Source: Hymenobacter gelipurpurascens (lineage in GTDB: Bacteria > Bacteroidota > Bacteroidia > Cytophagales > Hymenobacteraceae). Taken from it: a stretch of 64,000 bases of DNA. Location of the stretch: contig NZ_FYEW01000002.1 in the NCBI RefSeq assembly GCF_900187375.1, forward strand, positions 496,001 to 560,000, given 5' to 3'. A program made the position numbers and the translations under genes. Each line of letters opens with the position of its first letter. The stretch's first letter is position 1. This document shows, in pieces, positions 34,475 to 42,859 of the stretch. Below the pieces are notes generated by a model. The model ran no database searches, had not been told where the DNA came from, and worked only from the letters and a program-made list of their open reading frames with translations.

Positions 34475-36214
34475 ATGAGCCACGAGAAAAAGTTGAATGA
34501 ACTGGAAGCCACGGCCATTTGCGGCAATGACATTTCCTCCTCGTGTCTGTATGTATCGGCGCTAGCCATTGCCTATGCGGGGCAGTACGCCTGGATGGCC
34601 CTCCTACTGGTGGGCGCCGTGCTGTTCTTGTTCCGCAAGATTTACGGCGAAGTGGTGGGAGCCTTGCCACTAAACGGCGGGGCCTACAACGTACTCCTGA
34701 ACACGACCAGCAAGCGTAATGCGGCGCTGGCCGCCTGCCTTACCATTCTGTCGTACATGGCCACGGCGGTTATTTCGGCCAGCGAGGCCATGCATTATCT
34801 GCACACACTCTGGCACGGACTGCCCATTATTGGGGCTACGCTGGGGCTGCTAGGCCTGTTTCTGGCCCTCACCATTCTGGGCATATCAGAATCGGCGAAG
34901 GTGGCAGTAGGTATTTTTCTGGTCCATCTGATTTCACTTACGCTGCTGGTAGGAGCTACCATCTGGTTCTTGTTCAACAACGGCATCAGCACGCTGTCGT
35001 TCAATTTTCAGCAGCCGATACCCGGCGGACATTTGCTCACGGCGCTATTCTTTGGGTTTAGCGCGGCTATGTTGGGTATTTCGGGGTTTGAGAGTTCCGC
35101 CAACTTCGTGGAGGAGCAAGCGCCGGGCGTGTTCGGCAAAACCCTGCGCAACATGTGGGTGGTGGTCAGCTTCTTCAATCCCGTTATTGCCTTTCTGGCC
35201 GTGGCGGCGCTGCCGCTGGCCGAAGTAGGCCCCAACACCGAAACTCTACTCTCTTACCTGGGCACGAAAACCGGCGGTACCTGGCTGGGCACCCTAATTT
35301 CAGTAGATGCTGTGGCCGTACTGAGCGGCGCCGTGCTTACCTCCTTCGTGGGTGTAAGCGGCCTGATGAAGCGCATGACGCTGGACCGCATTCTGCCGCA
35401 GGCATTTCTGAAAGAGAACAAGCGCGGCAGCAACTACCTCATCCTCATTGTCTTCTTCCTGCTTTGCGTGTCGGTGCTCATGATTACCAACGGGCAGCTG
35501 GGGCCGCTGTCGGGCGTGTATACCATTTCGTTTCTGGCAGTAATGGCGTTTTTTGCGTTGGGCAACTTCCTGCTGAAGAGCAAGCGACCTTTCCTGCCTA
35601 GGCCAGTATATGCGGGCGTCCTGACGGTTTCGGTGGCGCTCATCAGTATTTTGCTAGCTCTGTACGGCAACATCAAGCTGCACCCCGACTACCTGATTGT
35701 GTTTCTGCAGTATTTCCTGCCGACGATGCTATTGGTGTCCGTCATGCTGAACCGGATTTCCATTCTGAACCTGGGGCTGGCCGCCATCAATTCCTTTGCC
35801 GAGCATTCGCCCCGGTTTTCGCGTCTGGGCCGCATTATGGTGCAGCGCAAGCTCCAGCAGCTGCACCAGCAGGAATTCGTGTTTTTCACGAAAGGCGACA
35901 ACGTCTCGAACCTCAACAAGGTGATGGCCTACGTGGTGGAAAACGAGTTTACCAACCGCCTCAAAATCGTGACGTTACTCAATGAGGGCGAAACGTTTCC
36001 GGAGGATTTGCTGAAAGATATTCAAGTGCTGGACCGGGCCTATGAGCAGATTGAGGTAGAGTTTGTGCCCATGGTTGGCCACTTCGGCCCGGAACTCATT
36101 GACAAACTCTCAAAGCAGTGGCAAATCCCGAAAAACTTTATGTTCATCGGCTCCCCCGGCGACCGGTTTCCCTACCAAATTTCTGAGCTGGGCGGCGTCC
36201 GATTGATCATTTGA
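34475..36214 (+). CDS. APC-superfamily amino acid permease with cytosolic C-terminal domain
   Basis: 579 residues. Twelve or so membrane helices cover 20-430; helix 1 begins ATAICGNDISSSCLYVSALA, the unwound-helix region used for substrate binding in APC transporters, and KIYGEVVGALPLNGGAYNVL matches helix 2. After about residue 450 a soluble domain of about 130 residues follows (EFVFFTKGDNVSNLNKVMAY to MFIGSPGDRFPYQISELGG), with an alternating alpha/beta pattern like a universal-stress domain. Substrate unknown. A TACTTTAG box lies near 34400, a poor promoter candidate. Preceded by a long non-coding gap. Confidence 0.88.
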   Translation: MSHEKKLNELEATAICGNDISSSCLYVSALAIAYAGQYAWMALLLVGAVLFLFRKIYGEVVGALPLNGGAYNVLLNTTSKRNAALAACLTILSYMATAVISASEAMHYLHTLWHGLPIIGATLGLLGLFLALTILGISESAKVAVGIFLVHLISLTLLVGATIWFLFNNGISTLSFNFQQPIPGGHLLTALFFGFSAAMLGISGFESSANFVEEQAPGVFGKTLRNMWVVVSFFNPVIAFLAVAALPLAEVGPNTETLLSYLGTKTGGTWLGTLISVDAVAVLSGAVLTSFVGVSGLMKRMTLDRILPQAFLKENKRGSNYLILIVFFLLCVSVLMITNGQLGPLSGVYTISFLAVMAFFALGNFLLKSKRPFLPRPVYAGVLTVSVALISILLALYGNIKLHPDYLIVFLQYFLPTMLLVSVMLNRISILNLGLAAINSFAEHSPRFSRLGRIMVQRKLQQLHQQEFVFFTKGDNVSNLNKVMAYVVENEFTNRLKIVTLLNEGETFPEDLLKDIQVLDRAYEQIEVEFVPMVGHFGPELIDKLSKQWQIPKNFMFIGSPGDRFPYQISELGGVRLII

Positions 36215-36262
36215 TGAGGCCTAGGCCGTTGTTGTCATTCCGAGAAGGCACACAGTAACCTA

Positions 36263-36460
36263 GGCCAGTTGTCATTGCGAGGACGAAGGACGAAGCAATC
36301 TTTCCTTGTCGTAAGCACGACTTCTCAAGAAGCTAAAAAGGCCTTATATCCACTGTGGAGGTAAGGGCTTTTCAGTTAGCTAACAATTGGCGCGACTGGA
36401 AGGAAAGATTGCTTCGACACTGGCTTGATGCGCCACTTGCTCGTAATGACACAACTGGCC
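36263..36460. repeat. REP-like inverted repeat 2 (degenerate)
   Basis: Outer arms 36263-36272 / 36451-36460 and inner arms 36291-36307 / 36400-36416 (17 bp perfect) are separated by diverged sequence. Contains GTCATTGCGAG and CGAAGCAATC. A further fragment, GTCATTCCGAG, lies at 36233. Lies between convergent permease and TonB-dependent receptor genes. Confidence 0.7.
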
Positions 36461-36477
36461 TAGGCCACATCAACTAC

Positions 36478-38961
36478 CTAAAACTTCACGCCCACGGAGG
36501 CCAGAAAATTGCGGGTGGCTTGGGGGAAATACCAGTTGAAGGTCTGCTGCTGGCCATCGGCGCCGGGGTAGCCGTAGGTATAGCCATTGGCCACGTAGCG
36601 GCGGTTGAGCACATTATTCACCAACAGGCCCAGCTCAATCTCCTTCACGAACACCGGATGCAAGGCATAGCGCACCCGGAAATCCAGCACTTGGTAGGGC
36701 TTGATGCGGCGGTCTTCGCTGGTCGAGTTATCGAGGTATTGGCGGCTCACGGTTTTGTAGAGCAGGGCCACGCGTAGGCCACTCAGCGGCTGTCCTTCCA
36801 ACGTATGCGCCGAAATCACCGACGGCGAATACGATACCGTGGTGGTGCGGGCCTCAGAGGCTATAACGGGGTTATAGTCGGCATCATAGATTACGTCGCG
36901 GTAGTTCAGAATTTGGTTGCGGCTGAGCGTTAGCGTGCTGCTCAGGCTGATTTTATCATCGGCGGAGGCAAAGCCGGTTAGCTCCAGGCCCGTGCGGTAG
37001 CTGCGTGCTACGTTAGTGCGCAGGGCCGTTCCTACATCGTTCAGCTGGCCGGTGGCTACCAGCTGGTTGCGGTAGTTCATGTAGAAATAGTTGGCCTCGA
37101 AGCGCACGGCCGTGTTGGAGCCCAGCCAATTGGTATTCGGCAACGACAGGCGGTAGCCACCTTCATAATCATCTAGGCGCTCCGGCTTAGCGCTTTGGTC
37201 ACCGGAGGGGCGGTCGGTGAAGTCGGACCGGACGGGCTCGCGCTGGCCTACGGCATAGCTGGCGTACAGCTGCTGGCCTTCGCTTAGGGTGAAGGTAGCG
37301 CCGGCTTTGGGGTTGATGAAGGTGTAGCGCGCACGCGTGGTTACGTCGTTTTGGTCGTCTTCTACGCCATTGATATCATACTTGATCTGGCGTACCTGCA
37401 CATCACCGTACACCCCTAGCTTGGGCAGCACCTGCCAAGTGGCGCGAGCGTAGGCGTTGTAGTCGGTTTTGAGGGCATCGTTGAAGTAGTAGCGCTGGCG
37501 GATGTTGCTGTTAGACGCATACTGCGCCCAGATGACCTCGCCGTAATGGTCGTTGGTGAACTGGTTCCAGGCGCCGCCCAGGGTGGCCTGCAGCTTGTCG
37601 TTGTCCTTGGGCTGGTAGTTGAGCGCGAAGGTGCCGCCGTAGAAGTAGTTATCCAGCCACTTGCGGTCAACGAGGTTGGTGCGCGTAATGGTTTGGCCGC
37701 CAATCACCACGTCCTCCAGCCCGTAATCCACGAATTTGCGCCGCGCGCGGTAGCTCTCGTAGTAGCCAAAACCCCGGGTTAGGTGCAAGGCCGCACCGAT
37801 GTTCCAGTCCTGGTCCAGGCCCTGTGAGAGGTGCAGCTGGTAGTGGTTTTGCTGGTAATTGTCCGTCTGGTTGTCGTAGGTATAGTAGCTGTAGCGGCGG
37901 CCTTCCTGGCGCACGCGCTGGGCATCGGCTTCGCTTAGCTCGCCGTTATCGATGTACTGCTGCAGCAACTTTTGGTCGCCGGTAATGGCAGGCTCGGGCA
38001 CGCCGTTCCAGGCCTGGTAGGTTTTCTCACGGCCCGAGAAGGTGATGAACTTGAGCAACGTGTTCTTGGCCTGATATCCCGCCGAGAGGTAATACGACTT
38101 CAGATCCGAGGAAGCGCGGTTCATGTAGCCGTCCGTTGCAATCCGCGACAACCGGCCATCTACCGTGAAGTGCTTGCCTAGTAGGCCGGTCCCGAACGAC
38201 ACGTTGTTTTTCCAGGTGTTGAAGGAGCCGAACGTGTTCTGGGTTTCGGCGTAGGCCTCCTGGCGGCTTTCCAGCGTAGAAATGTTGATGCTAGCGCCAA
38301 AGGCTGCCCCGCCGTTTTGGCTGGTGCCCACGCCGCGCTGCACCTGCAGGCTGCTGATGGACGACGACAGATCGGGCAGATTCACCAGAAAGGAGCCGTG
38401 CGACTCGGCATCGTTCAGCGGCACCCCATTGATGGTCATGTTGATGCCCGTGTTGCTCGTGCCGCGAATGCGGATATCGGTGTAGCCCACGCCCGCGCCG
38501 GCATCGGAATTCACTACCACTGAAGGCGTCTGGTCCAGCAGATACGGCAGATCCTGCCCGAAATTCCGTTTGGCCAGGGCCTGCTTGCTCACGTTGGTGT
38601 AGGCCGTGGCGGTACGCTCATTGGCGCGGGAAGCCGTTACGAGGGCTTCACCCGTCAGGATGCCGCCGGGTTGGAGCGTGAGCCGCAGCTGTTGCGGTGC
38701 TTCCTGGCCTAGCACCCGGCTGACCAGTGGCTCATAGCCCACAAACGTAATGCGCAGCTCGTGCGCGCCAGCGGCCACGGCGGGCAGCGTGAAGGAACCA
38801 TCTGAGGCAGCAGCTACGGCAGCGCCATCGAGCAGCACGGTGGCGCCGGGCAGGGGCGTACCGGTGCGGGCATCCAGGATGGTGCCGGACACAGGCCCTT
38901 GCGCCCATGCCGTGCCGGAGAGAGCCAGCAGGGCCACTCCGGTAGTCAGGAAATTTTTCAA
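36478..38961 (-). CDS. TonB-dependent receptor, probably for thiamin compounds
   Basis: Outer-membrane active importer, 827 residues from a TTG start at 38961. The longer frame up to 39099 would begin inside the riboswitch aptamer and is rejected. Domains: signal peptide MKNFLTTGVALLALSGTAWAQ (written with initiator Met), a carboxypeptidase-like regulatory repeat at about 22-105 (GTILDARTGTPLPGATVLLD), a plug domain with VGYTDIRIRGTSNTGI, then a 22-strand barrel ending NRRYVANGYTYGYP and RNFLASVGVKF with the terminal Phe. The TPP riboswitch directly upstream makes thiamin or its precursors the likely cargo. Substrate is inferred from that control only. Confidence 0.9.
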   Translation of the reverse strand: MKNFLTTGVALLALSGTAWAQGPVSGTILDARTGTPLPGATVLLDGAAVAAASDGSFTLPAVAAGAHELRITFVGYEPLVSRVLGQEAPQQLRLTLQPGGILTGEALVTASRANERTATAYTNVSKQALAKRNFGQDLPYLLDQTPSVVVNSDAGAGVGYTDIRIRGTSNTGINMTINGVPLNDAESHGSFLVNLPDLSSSISSLQVQRGVGTSQNGGAAFGASINISTLESRQEAYAETQNTFGSFNTWKNNVSFGTGLLGKHFTVDGRLSRIATDGYMNRASSDLKSYYLSAGYQAKNTLLKFITFSGREKTYQAWNGVPEPAITGDQKLLQQYIDNGELSEADAQRVRQEGRRYSYYTYDNQTDNYQQNHYQLHLSQGLDQDWNIGAALHLTRGFGYYESYRARRKFVDYGLEDVVIGGQTITRTNLVDRKWLDNYFYGGTFALNYQPKDNDKLQATLGGAWNQFTNDHYGEVIWAQYASNSNIRQRYYFNDALKTDYNAYARATWQVLPKLGVYGDVQVRQIKYDINGVEDDQNDVTTRARYTFINPKAGATFTLSEGQQLYASYAVGQREPVRSDFTDRPSGDQSAKPERLDDYEGGYRLSLPNTNWLGSNTAVRFEANYFYMNYRNQLVATGQLNDVGTALRTNVARSYRTGLELTGFASADDKISLSSTLTLSRNQILNYRDVIYDADYNPVIASEARTTTVSYSPSVISAHTLEGQPLSGLRVALLYKTVSRQYLDNSTSEDRRIKPYQVLDFRVRYALHPVFVKEIELGLLVNNVLNRRYVANGYTYGYPGADGQQQTFNWYFPQATRNFLASVGVKF

Positions 38962-39039
38962 CGGTGAAAAATGGAAAAAGTGGAACGGACCAGATGCCAG
39001 GGGTCGGCACCTTCGGTTTTTCGCTCGCGGATCGTTTGT

Positions 39040-39120
39040 TCCCTTCGCCGGCATTACCCGGGCAGGTTCAATGGGTATGATCTCAGCCGCCGGGGCCATT
39101 GCTGGCCTGGAGGCACCCCT
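39040..39120 (-). promoter_or_regulatory. TPP (thiamin pyrophosphate) riboswitch
   Basis: On the minus strand the conserved aptamer blocks appear in order: GGGGTGCC (39119-39112), GGCTGAGATCATACCC, TGAACCTG and GGGTAATGCCGGCGAAGGGA. These are the P2/J3-2 pyrimidine-binding and P4/P5 pyrophosphate-binding parts of the THI element. It sits between a strong promoter (start near 39127) and the receptor start at 38961, so it should lower receptor expression when TPP is plentiful. Confidence 0.95.
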
Positions 39121-39133
39121 AAAACTTCTGGCG

Positions 39134-39163
39134 CAAAGGTAGCCGCTGCTAGGCCACTTGCAA
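39134..39163 (-). promoter_or_regulatory. promoter of the TPP-riboswitch transcript
   Basis: Minus strand TTG at 39163-39161, 19 bases, TACCTTTG at 39141-39134: full match to the Bacteroidota consensus. Transcription would start about seven bases before the aptamer. Confidence 0.7.
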
Positions 39164-39326
39164 GCCTAGGCCCTATCTACTTTACTTTCGCCTGATAATC
39201 ATGTACCTTAGGTGACACTCTCCTACGCAGAAAACCAGCCCACAGATAAACAACTATCCCCGCGTCTGCGTTAATCTGCTATAGCGCGTCGTGTCCCATC
39301 CGTCCGACTTTTAACCTCTAACCGCC

Positions 39327-39572
39327 ATGAACATCATCGTTTATATGCTCGTGGTTTTGGCCATTCTGGTCTACTTCCTTCTGTCGCCGCGCCGCCGTTT
39401 CCGGCAGCCTCCTTCCCCCGACAACGACGACGATGGCGGCGAACCGCTCGATGATGGCCTACCCGACCTCGACCTCCCCCCTGGTATTACGCGCCCCATC
39501 AACGACTGGGAACCAGACTACGGCCGGCGCCCTCCTACTCCCGTCCGCCCCACCGAGCCTATGCTGCTCTAG
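39327..39572 (+). CDS. hypothetical single-helix membrane protein
   Basis: 81 residues: an N-terminal hydrophobic helix at 2-19 (NIIVYMLVVLAILVYFLL), a basic stretch SPRRRFR, then an acidic, Pro-rich tail (DNDDDGGEPLDD, PPGITRPINDWEPDYGRR). Likely a bitopic membrane protein with the tail in the cytoplasm by the positive-inside rule. No family recognised. Stop TAG in the TAGGCCACT motif, adjacent to REP-like repeat 3. Confidence 0.6.
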   Translation: MNIIVYMLVVLAILVYFLLSPRRRFRQPPSPDNDDDGGEPLDDGLPDLDLPPGITRPINDWEPDYGRRPPTPVRPTEPMLL

Positions 39573-39600
39573 GCCACTTCGGAGAAGCGTAGAAACAGTT

Positions 39601-39711
39601 AAAACCAGACCGTCATGCTGAGCTTGTCGAAGCATCTCTACCGAGGCTAATCAAAAGAGTTAGCACGGCGGTAGAGATGCTTCGACAAGCTCAGCATGAC
39701 GGTCTGGTTTT
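39601..39711. repeat. REP-like inverted repeat 3, 43-bp perfect arms
   Basis: Arms 39601-39643 and 39669-39711 pair perfectly, with a 25-base loop. Contains CGTCATGCTGAGCTTGTCG and AAGCATCTC, related to repeat 1 (27129). Between convergent genes, where it would also end transcription from both sides (A and T runs at the outer ends). Confidence 0.93.
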
Positions 39712-39748
39712 TACCTATACCACACGCCGCTGGCCCACAGGCCTAGGG

Positions 39749-40180
39749 CTAGATAATCGGGTCGTTCAGGTCACGGGCCATGCGCATGTAGGGAATGGTA
39801 CCCCGGTGGAAGCGGTTGCCTTCCGGCTCCAGGCCAAAGGCGCGGTAGAAGGCTTCATTCACGGCGCGGGCGTCGCACCAGATACGCTTAGCGCCTTTAG
39901 TGCGGGCATATTCCATTACGTGGCGCAAGAGCTGCGAGCCAATACCCTTACCCTGGCAGTCGGGGCGGGTGGCGAACTTGCGGAACCGGGCCACGTTGCC
40001 TTCAATGAACAGGGAAATAACCGACACCAGCAGGCCATTGCTGAAAGCCCCGAAATGGTGGCCCTGGTCGTCGGAGTTCAGCTTAACATATTCAAGCGTT
40101 TCCTGGGGCCAGAGCACTTGATGACGGAGTGGATACGTTTCGGTAGCCGTAATGGGACGAATTTGCACTATGGTTGACAT
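39749..40180 (-). CDS. GNAT acetyltransferase
   Basis: 143 residues, compact single GNAT domain. Seen: IRPITATETYPLRHQVLWPQ, ARFRKFATRPDCQGKGIGSQLLRHVMEYA with the acetyl-CoA pyrophosphate loop CQGKGIGSQ, and ARAVNEAFYRAFGLEPEG at the C-terminus. Similar in layout to small YjcF/ElaA-like acetyltransferases; substrate unknown. Lies 15 bases after the end of the epimerase-like gene (upstream on the same strand). Confidence 0.88.
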   Translation of the reverse strand: MSTIVQIRPITATETYPLRHQVLWPQETLEYVKLNSDDQGHHFGAFSNGLLVSVISLFIEGNVARFRKFATRPDCQGKGIGSQLLRHVMEYARTKGAKRIWCDARAVNEAFYRAFGLEPEGNRFHRGTIPYMRMARDLNDPII

Positions 40181-40195
40181 TCAGACCTGAAAAAA

Positions 40196-41071
40196 TTACT
40201 CCGCAGTGATGCTGTAGGAGGTTGAAAATTGTTGGTGAGGAGCCAGCGTCAGAATCCCTTCTTTGTCGGCTAGCTCCCCGGTTTCGGAAGTAGAGCTGGC
40301 AATACCGTGCCAGGGCTCAATGCACACAAAAGGCGCCTGCGGGCCTTTCGTCCAGAGCCCCAGGTACGGAAAACCATCGAAGCGCACCCGCACGCCGCGG
40401 CCGGAGCGTCGGCTGCGCAGCGTTACGTGCGTGAAGTCGAAGTGCTGGAGCACCAAGGCATCTTGGGCAAATAGCTCGTAGCTCAGCGGTAGGGTGTCTT
40501 GTTGCTCCAGCAGCGGCGCGGTTAGGCCGTTCAGCAGGCCACCATCCAGCAAATACCGCTCGGCCGTGACGGGCTGATCGAAGACAAAATCGTAATCTTC
40601 GAAGGTTTCGCCTTCTACCAACGGGCAGCGGAACGCGGGGTGTGCCCCAATGCTGAACAACAGCTCATCGGTGCCGGGGTTTTCGATATCCCAACCAATA
40701 GTGAGCATGGTGCCCGCCAGCCGGTAGCTGATGCGCAGTACAAAATCGAAGGGGTACATCTTGCGGCTTTCCGCATCGGCGAGTAGCTCAAAGGCGATGG
40801 CGGTGCCCGAGTGGCTGTGCAACGTAAACTCCCGGTCGCGGGCGAAACCGTGCTGGCCTAGGCCATACGTCTGGCCTTCGTGCGTAAACGCATCGTTCGG
40901 CAGGCGGCCTACAATGGGGAACAGCACGGGCGCGTGGCGGCCCCACACGGCGGGGTCGGCGGCCCAGATATACTCCAGATTATCGAGGTCTTTGCGGATG
41001 AAGCTGCTGAGCTCCGCCCCGTGGGAGTTGATGCCCACACGGCATTGTTCGTTTTCGAGGAAATACGTCAT
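40196..41071 (-). CDS. aldose 1-epimerase family protein (LacX-like)
   Basis: 291 residues, galactose mutarotase-like fold that interconverts sugar anomers or binds a sugar phosphate. Seen: IWAADPAVWGRHAPVLFPIVGRL with the Arg/His pocket, LGQHGFARDREF with catalytic His, SIGAHPAFRCPL with the second His, and PFVCIEPWHGIA with the catalytic Glu. The Bacteroidota LacX-type members lack a known substrate. Start 26 bases after the NadR-like gene ends, so it may belong to that transcript. Confidence 0.9.
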   Translation of the reverse strand: MTYFLENEQCRVGINSHGAELSSFIRKDLDNLEYIWAADPAVWGRHAPVLFPIVGRLPNDAFTHEGQTYGLGQHGFARDREFTLHSHSGTAIAFELLADAESRKMYPFDFVLRISYRLAGTMLTIGWDIENPGTDELLFSIGAHPAFRCPLVEGETFEDYDFVFDQPVTAERYLLDGGLLNGLTAPLLEQQDTLPLSYELFAQDALVLQHFDFTHVTLRSRRSGRGVRVRFDGFPYLGLWTKGPQAPFVCIEPWHGIASSTSETGELADKEGILTLAPHQQFSTSYSITAE

Positions 41072-41097
41072 TCAATAGCAAGTAGCGTTCAGCGGCC

Positions 41098-41652
41098 TTA
41101 CGACAGATGAGCGCCATGGGATGCGGTGGCGGCCAGGACCTCATCAATATGGAAGCAGGCCTGCTCCAGCCGTTGGGCCGGGGTGCCACTGATTTCCGCA
41201 AAGTTCGAGAGCTGACTGCGTAATTCCCGCTGGTACAGATCGTAAAAGTACTGCCGATGATTCGGATGCTCACGCAAGGGGTCTGGTTCCCAGGGCAAAT
41301 CCACGCCCAGCAGCAAGACCAAATCGTAGTGTTGCTGCGCAATGCGGTGCAATACCCAATCGGGGCAGTGCCCAAAGGCGTGCTCCGACCAGATTTTTAT
41401 CACCAGCAAATCAGTATCGAAGAACACGACTGGCCTACCGAGCTGGGCAGCTTGCTCAGCGGCCGTGGTTTCGGCCTGCAACTGGCCTAGCGCTATCTTT
41501 TCGAGGTCGGGAAGCGTGTAGTTGGGGCCATGTACCTCCAGATACTGCCGGGCATACTCGGGCGCCCACACGGTCTGGTAGTGTTCGGCCAGCTGGCGGC
41601 TGAGGGTAGTTTTGCCCGTCGATTCGGGACCGGTAAGAGCTACGCGCAACAT
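41098..41652 (-). CDS. NadR-like P-loop kinase
   Basis: 184 residues from ATG 41652, overlapping the stop of the transporter gene by one base (TAATG). Walker A TGPESTGKTTLSRQLA at residues 7-22, then EYARQYLEVHGPNYTL and VVFFDTDLLVIKIWSEHAFG, matching the ribosylnicotinamide kinase part of NadR. In NR uptake, PnuC brings in nicotinamide riboside and NadR phosphorylates it. In Bacteroidota similar PnuC-type proteins (PnuT) serve thiamin, and a TPP-controlled receptor lies nearby, so a thiamin kinase role is possible. Sequence cannot decide. Confidence 0.8.
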   Translation of the reverse strand: MLRVALTGPESTGKTTLSRQLAEHYQTVWAPEYARQYLEVHGPNYTLPDLEKIALGQLQAETTAAEQAAQLGRPVVFFDTDLLVIKIWSEHAFGHCPDWVLHRIAQQHYDLVLLLGVDLPWEPDPLREHPNHRQYFYDLYQRELRSQLSNFAEISGTPAQRLEQACFHIDEVLAATASHGAHLS

Positions 41653-42326
41653 TAGACCGAAACGGGTAAAGTGGCCGAAGCGGCCTGTTTCTGCATTGCA
41701 CGGCGCCACTCCAAGTAGCCGTATACCGCCAGGCCCAGGTATAGCGCATACAGCCCGGAGGTCGGGAAAAGCTCCTTATACCAGAGCACGGGCACATAAA
41801 TGATGTCGACCATAATCCAGATCCACCAGTTTTCCAGCCGCTTACGCATCAGCAGAAATTGTGCGGCCAAGCTGGCAGCAGTGGTAAAGCTGTCGATGAA
41901 GGGCATCAGGCGGGCCAAGAGCGTAGTAGAGCCGCTTGCGTGCTGCACTACCGCATCGGTGAAATGCGTGAGGTAGTAGCCGAAACCCAGCGTAAACAGC
42001 GGCACAAACAAGGCGCAGGCAATCCACTCCAGCCGCGAAGTGCGCGACACGTGTAGCTCGGTCTTGCTGCGGCCTCCGTACAGCCACTCATACCACCCAT
42101 ACACACTCAAGGCAATAAAGAGCACCTGTAGATTACGGTCGGAGTAGAGCTTGGCGCCGTGGTAGATGAAAATGTAGAGCGTGCAGCTGAAGATGGCCAC
42201 CGGGAAATTCCAGAGCGACTCGCGGGCCGCCAACCATACGCAGGCAAATCCCGTGAGCACGGCTACCCACTCCAGCGGCGTATTGCCAATGGCGGCGGTC
42301 AGGACTTCGTACAACGACTGCGACAA
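41652..42326 (-). CDS. PnuC-family vitamin transporter
   Basis: 224 residues from TTG 42326 (a TTG at 42314 is also possible); no ATG precedes the first helix in a sensible place and the upstream frame crosses the promoter region. Seven hydrophobic helices; NTPLEWVAVLTGFACVWLAA begins helix 1 and NFPVAIFSCTLYIFIYH, SVYGWYEWLYGG and ENWWIWIMVDIIYVPVLWYK carry the WxxW-type family positions. PnuC proteins let vitamins diffuse in, trapped by a kinase, here the coupled NadR-like gene. Substrate is nicotinamide riboside or thiamin. Confidence 0.85.
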   Translation of the reverse strand: MSQSLYEVLTAAIGNTPLEWVAVLTGFACVWLAARESLWNFPVAIFSCTLYIFIYHGAKLYSDRNLQVLFIALSVYGWYEWLYGGRSKTELHVSRTSRLEWIACALFVPLFTLGFGYYLTHFTDAVVQHASGSTTLLARLMPFIDSFTTAASLAAQFLLMRKRLENWWIWIMVDIIYVPVLWYKELFPTSGLYALYLGLAVYGYLEWRRAMQKQAASATLPVSV

Positions 42327-42388
42327 AACAGAAAGCGCTAAAGAACAACGTAGGCCACCCTGAAGCTGCCGGGCAGTGAAGCAAAGGT

Positions 42389-42396
42389 CAAAGCTA
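42389..42396 (-). promoter_or_regulatory. -7 box of the pnuC-like gene
   Basis: Minus strand TAGCTTTG; 63 bases before TTG 42326. It is back to back with the rhodanese -7 box (42410-42417), so the two promoters overlap. Confidence 0.5.
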
Positions 42397-42409
42397 ACGA
42401 GCAACGGGT

Positions 42410-42417
42410 TAATTTTG
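42410..42417 (+). promoter_or_regulatory. -7 box of the rhodanese gene
   Basis: TAATTTTG, consensus match, 30 bases before ATG 42447. Confidence 0.5.
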
Positions 42418-42446
42418 CGGCAGCTTCCTCTTTTTCTACCCATTCT

Positions 42447-42770
42447 ATGCTCCCCGAACTCACGCCCGAAGACCTGCACGCCCGCCTCCAGCGCGGCGAC
42501 GACCTTCAGCTCATTGATGTGCGCCAGCCCGAGGAGTACGCCTACTGCCGCATTGAAGGCAGCCAGCTGATTCCGCTGGGCGAGCTGGCCAGCCGGGTCC
42601 AGGAAATAGACCCCGACCGGCCTACGGTGCTCATCTGCCACCACGGCGTGCGCTCTATGCAGGCCCTGGCCTACCTGCAGCACCGCCACGAAATGACGAA
42701 CCTGCTGAACCTGCGCGGCGGCATTCACGCCTGGAGTGTGCGCGTCGATCCGTCGGTAGCCATATACTAG
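42447..42770 (+). CDS. single-domain rhodanese
   Basis: 107-residue rhodanese-like sulfurtransferase. Seen: DLQLIDVRQPEEYAYCRIEGS at the start, the catalytic loop CHHGVRS with Cys64 as sulfur acceptor, and NLRGGIHAWS at the end. No signal peptide, so cytosolic. Thiosulfate or a persulfide carrier is the usual donor; the acceptor is unknown. Overlapping divergent promoters with the pnuC-like gene. Stop TAG within TAGGCCAGT. Confidence 0.92.
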   Translation: MLPELTPEDLHARLQRGDDLQLIDVRQPEEYAYCRIEGSQLIPLGELASRVQEIDPDRPTVLICHHGVRSMQALAYLQHRHEMTNLLNLRGGIHAWSVRVDPSVAIY

Positions 42771-42859
42771 GCCAGTCGGGTTTCCCTGCCAAGAACAACT
42801 CAGCGCCCTCTGCGAAAACACCGCGCCCTCTGCAGGCTGAAACTGCCTGAACATCTGAT

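Noticed and set aside
38962..39099. Longer N-terminus for the TonB-dependent receptor
   Set aside because: It would start inside the TPP riboswitch aptamer and before the ordinary signal peptide, so the TTG at 38961 is used.
42327..42854. Upstream extension of the PnuC-like frame
   Set aside because: It runs through the divergent promoter and the rhodanese gene; the family begins at the NTPLEW helix.
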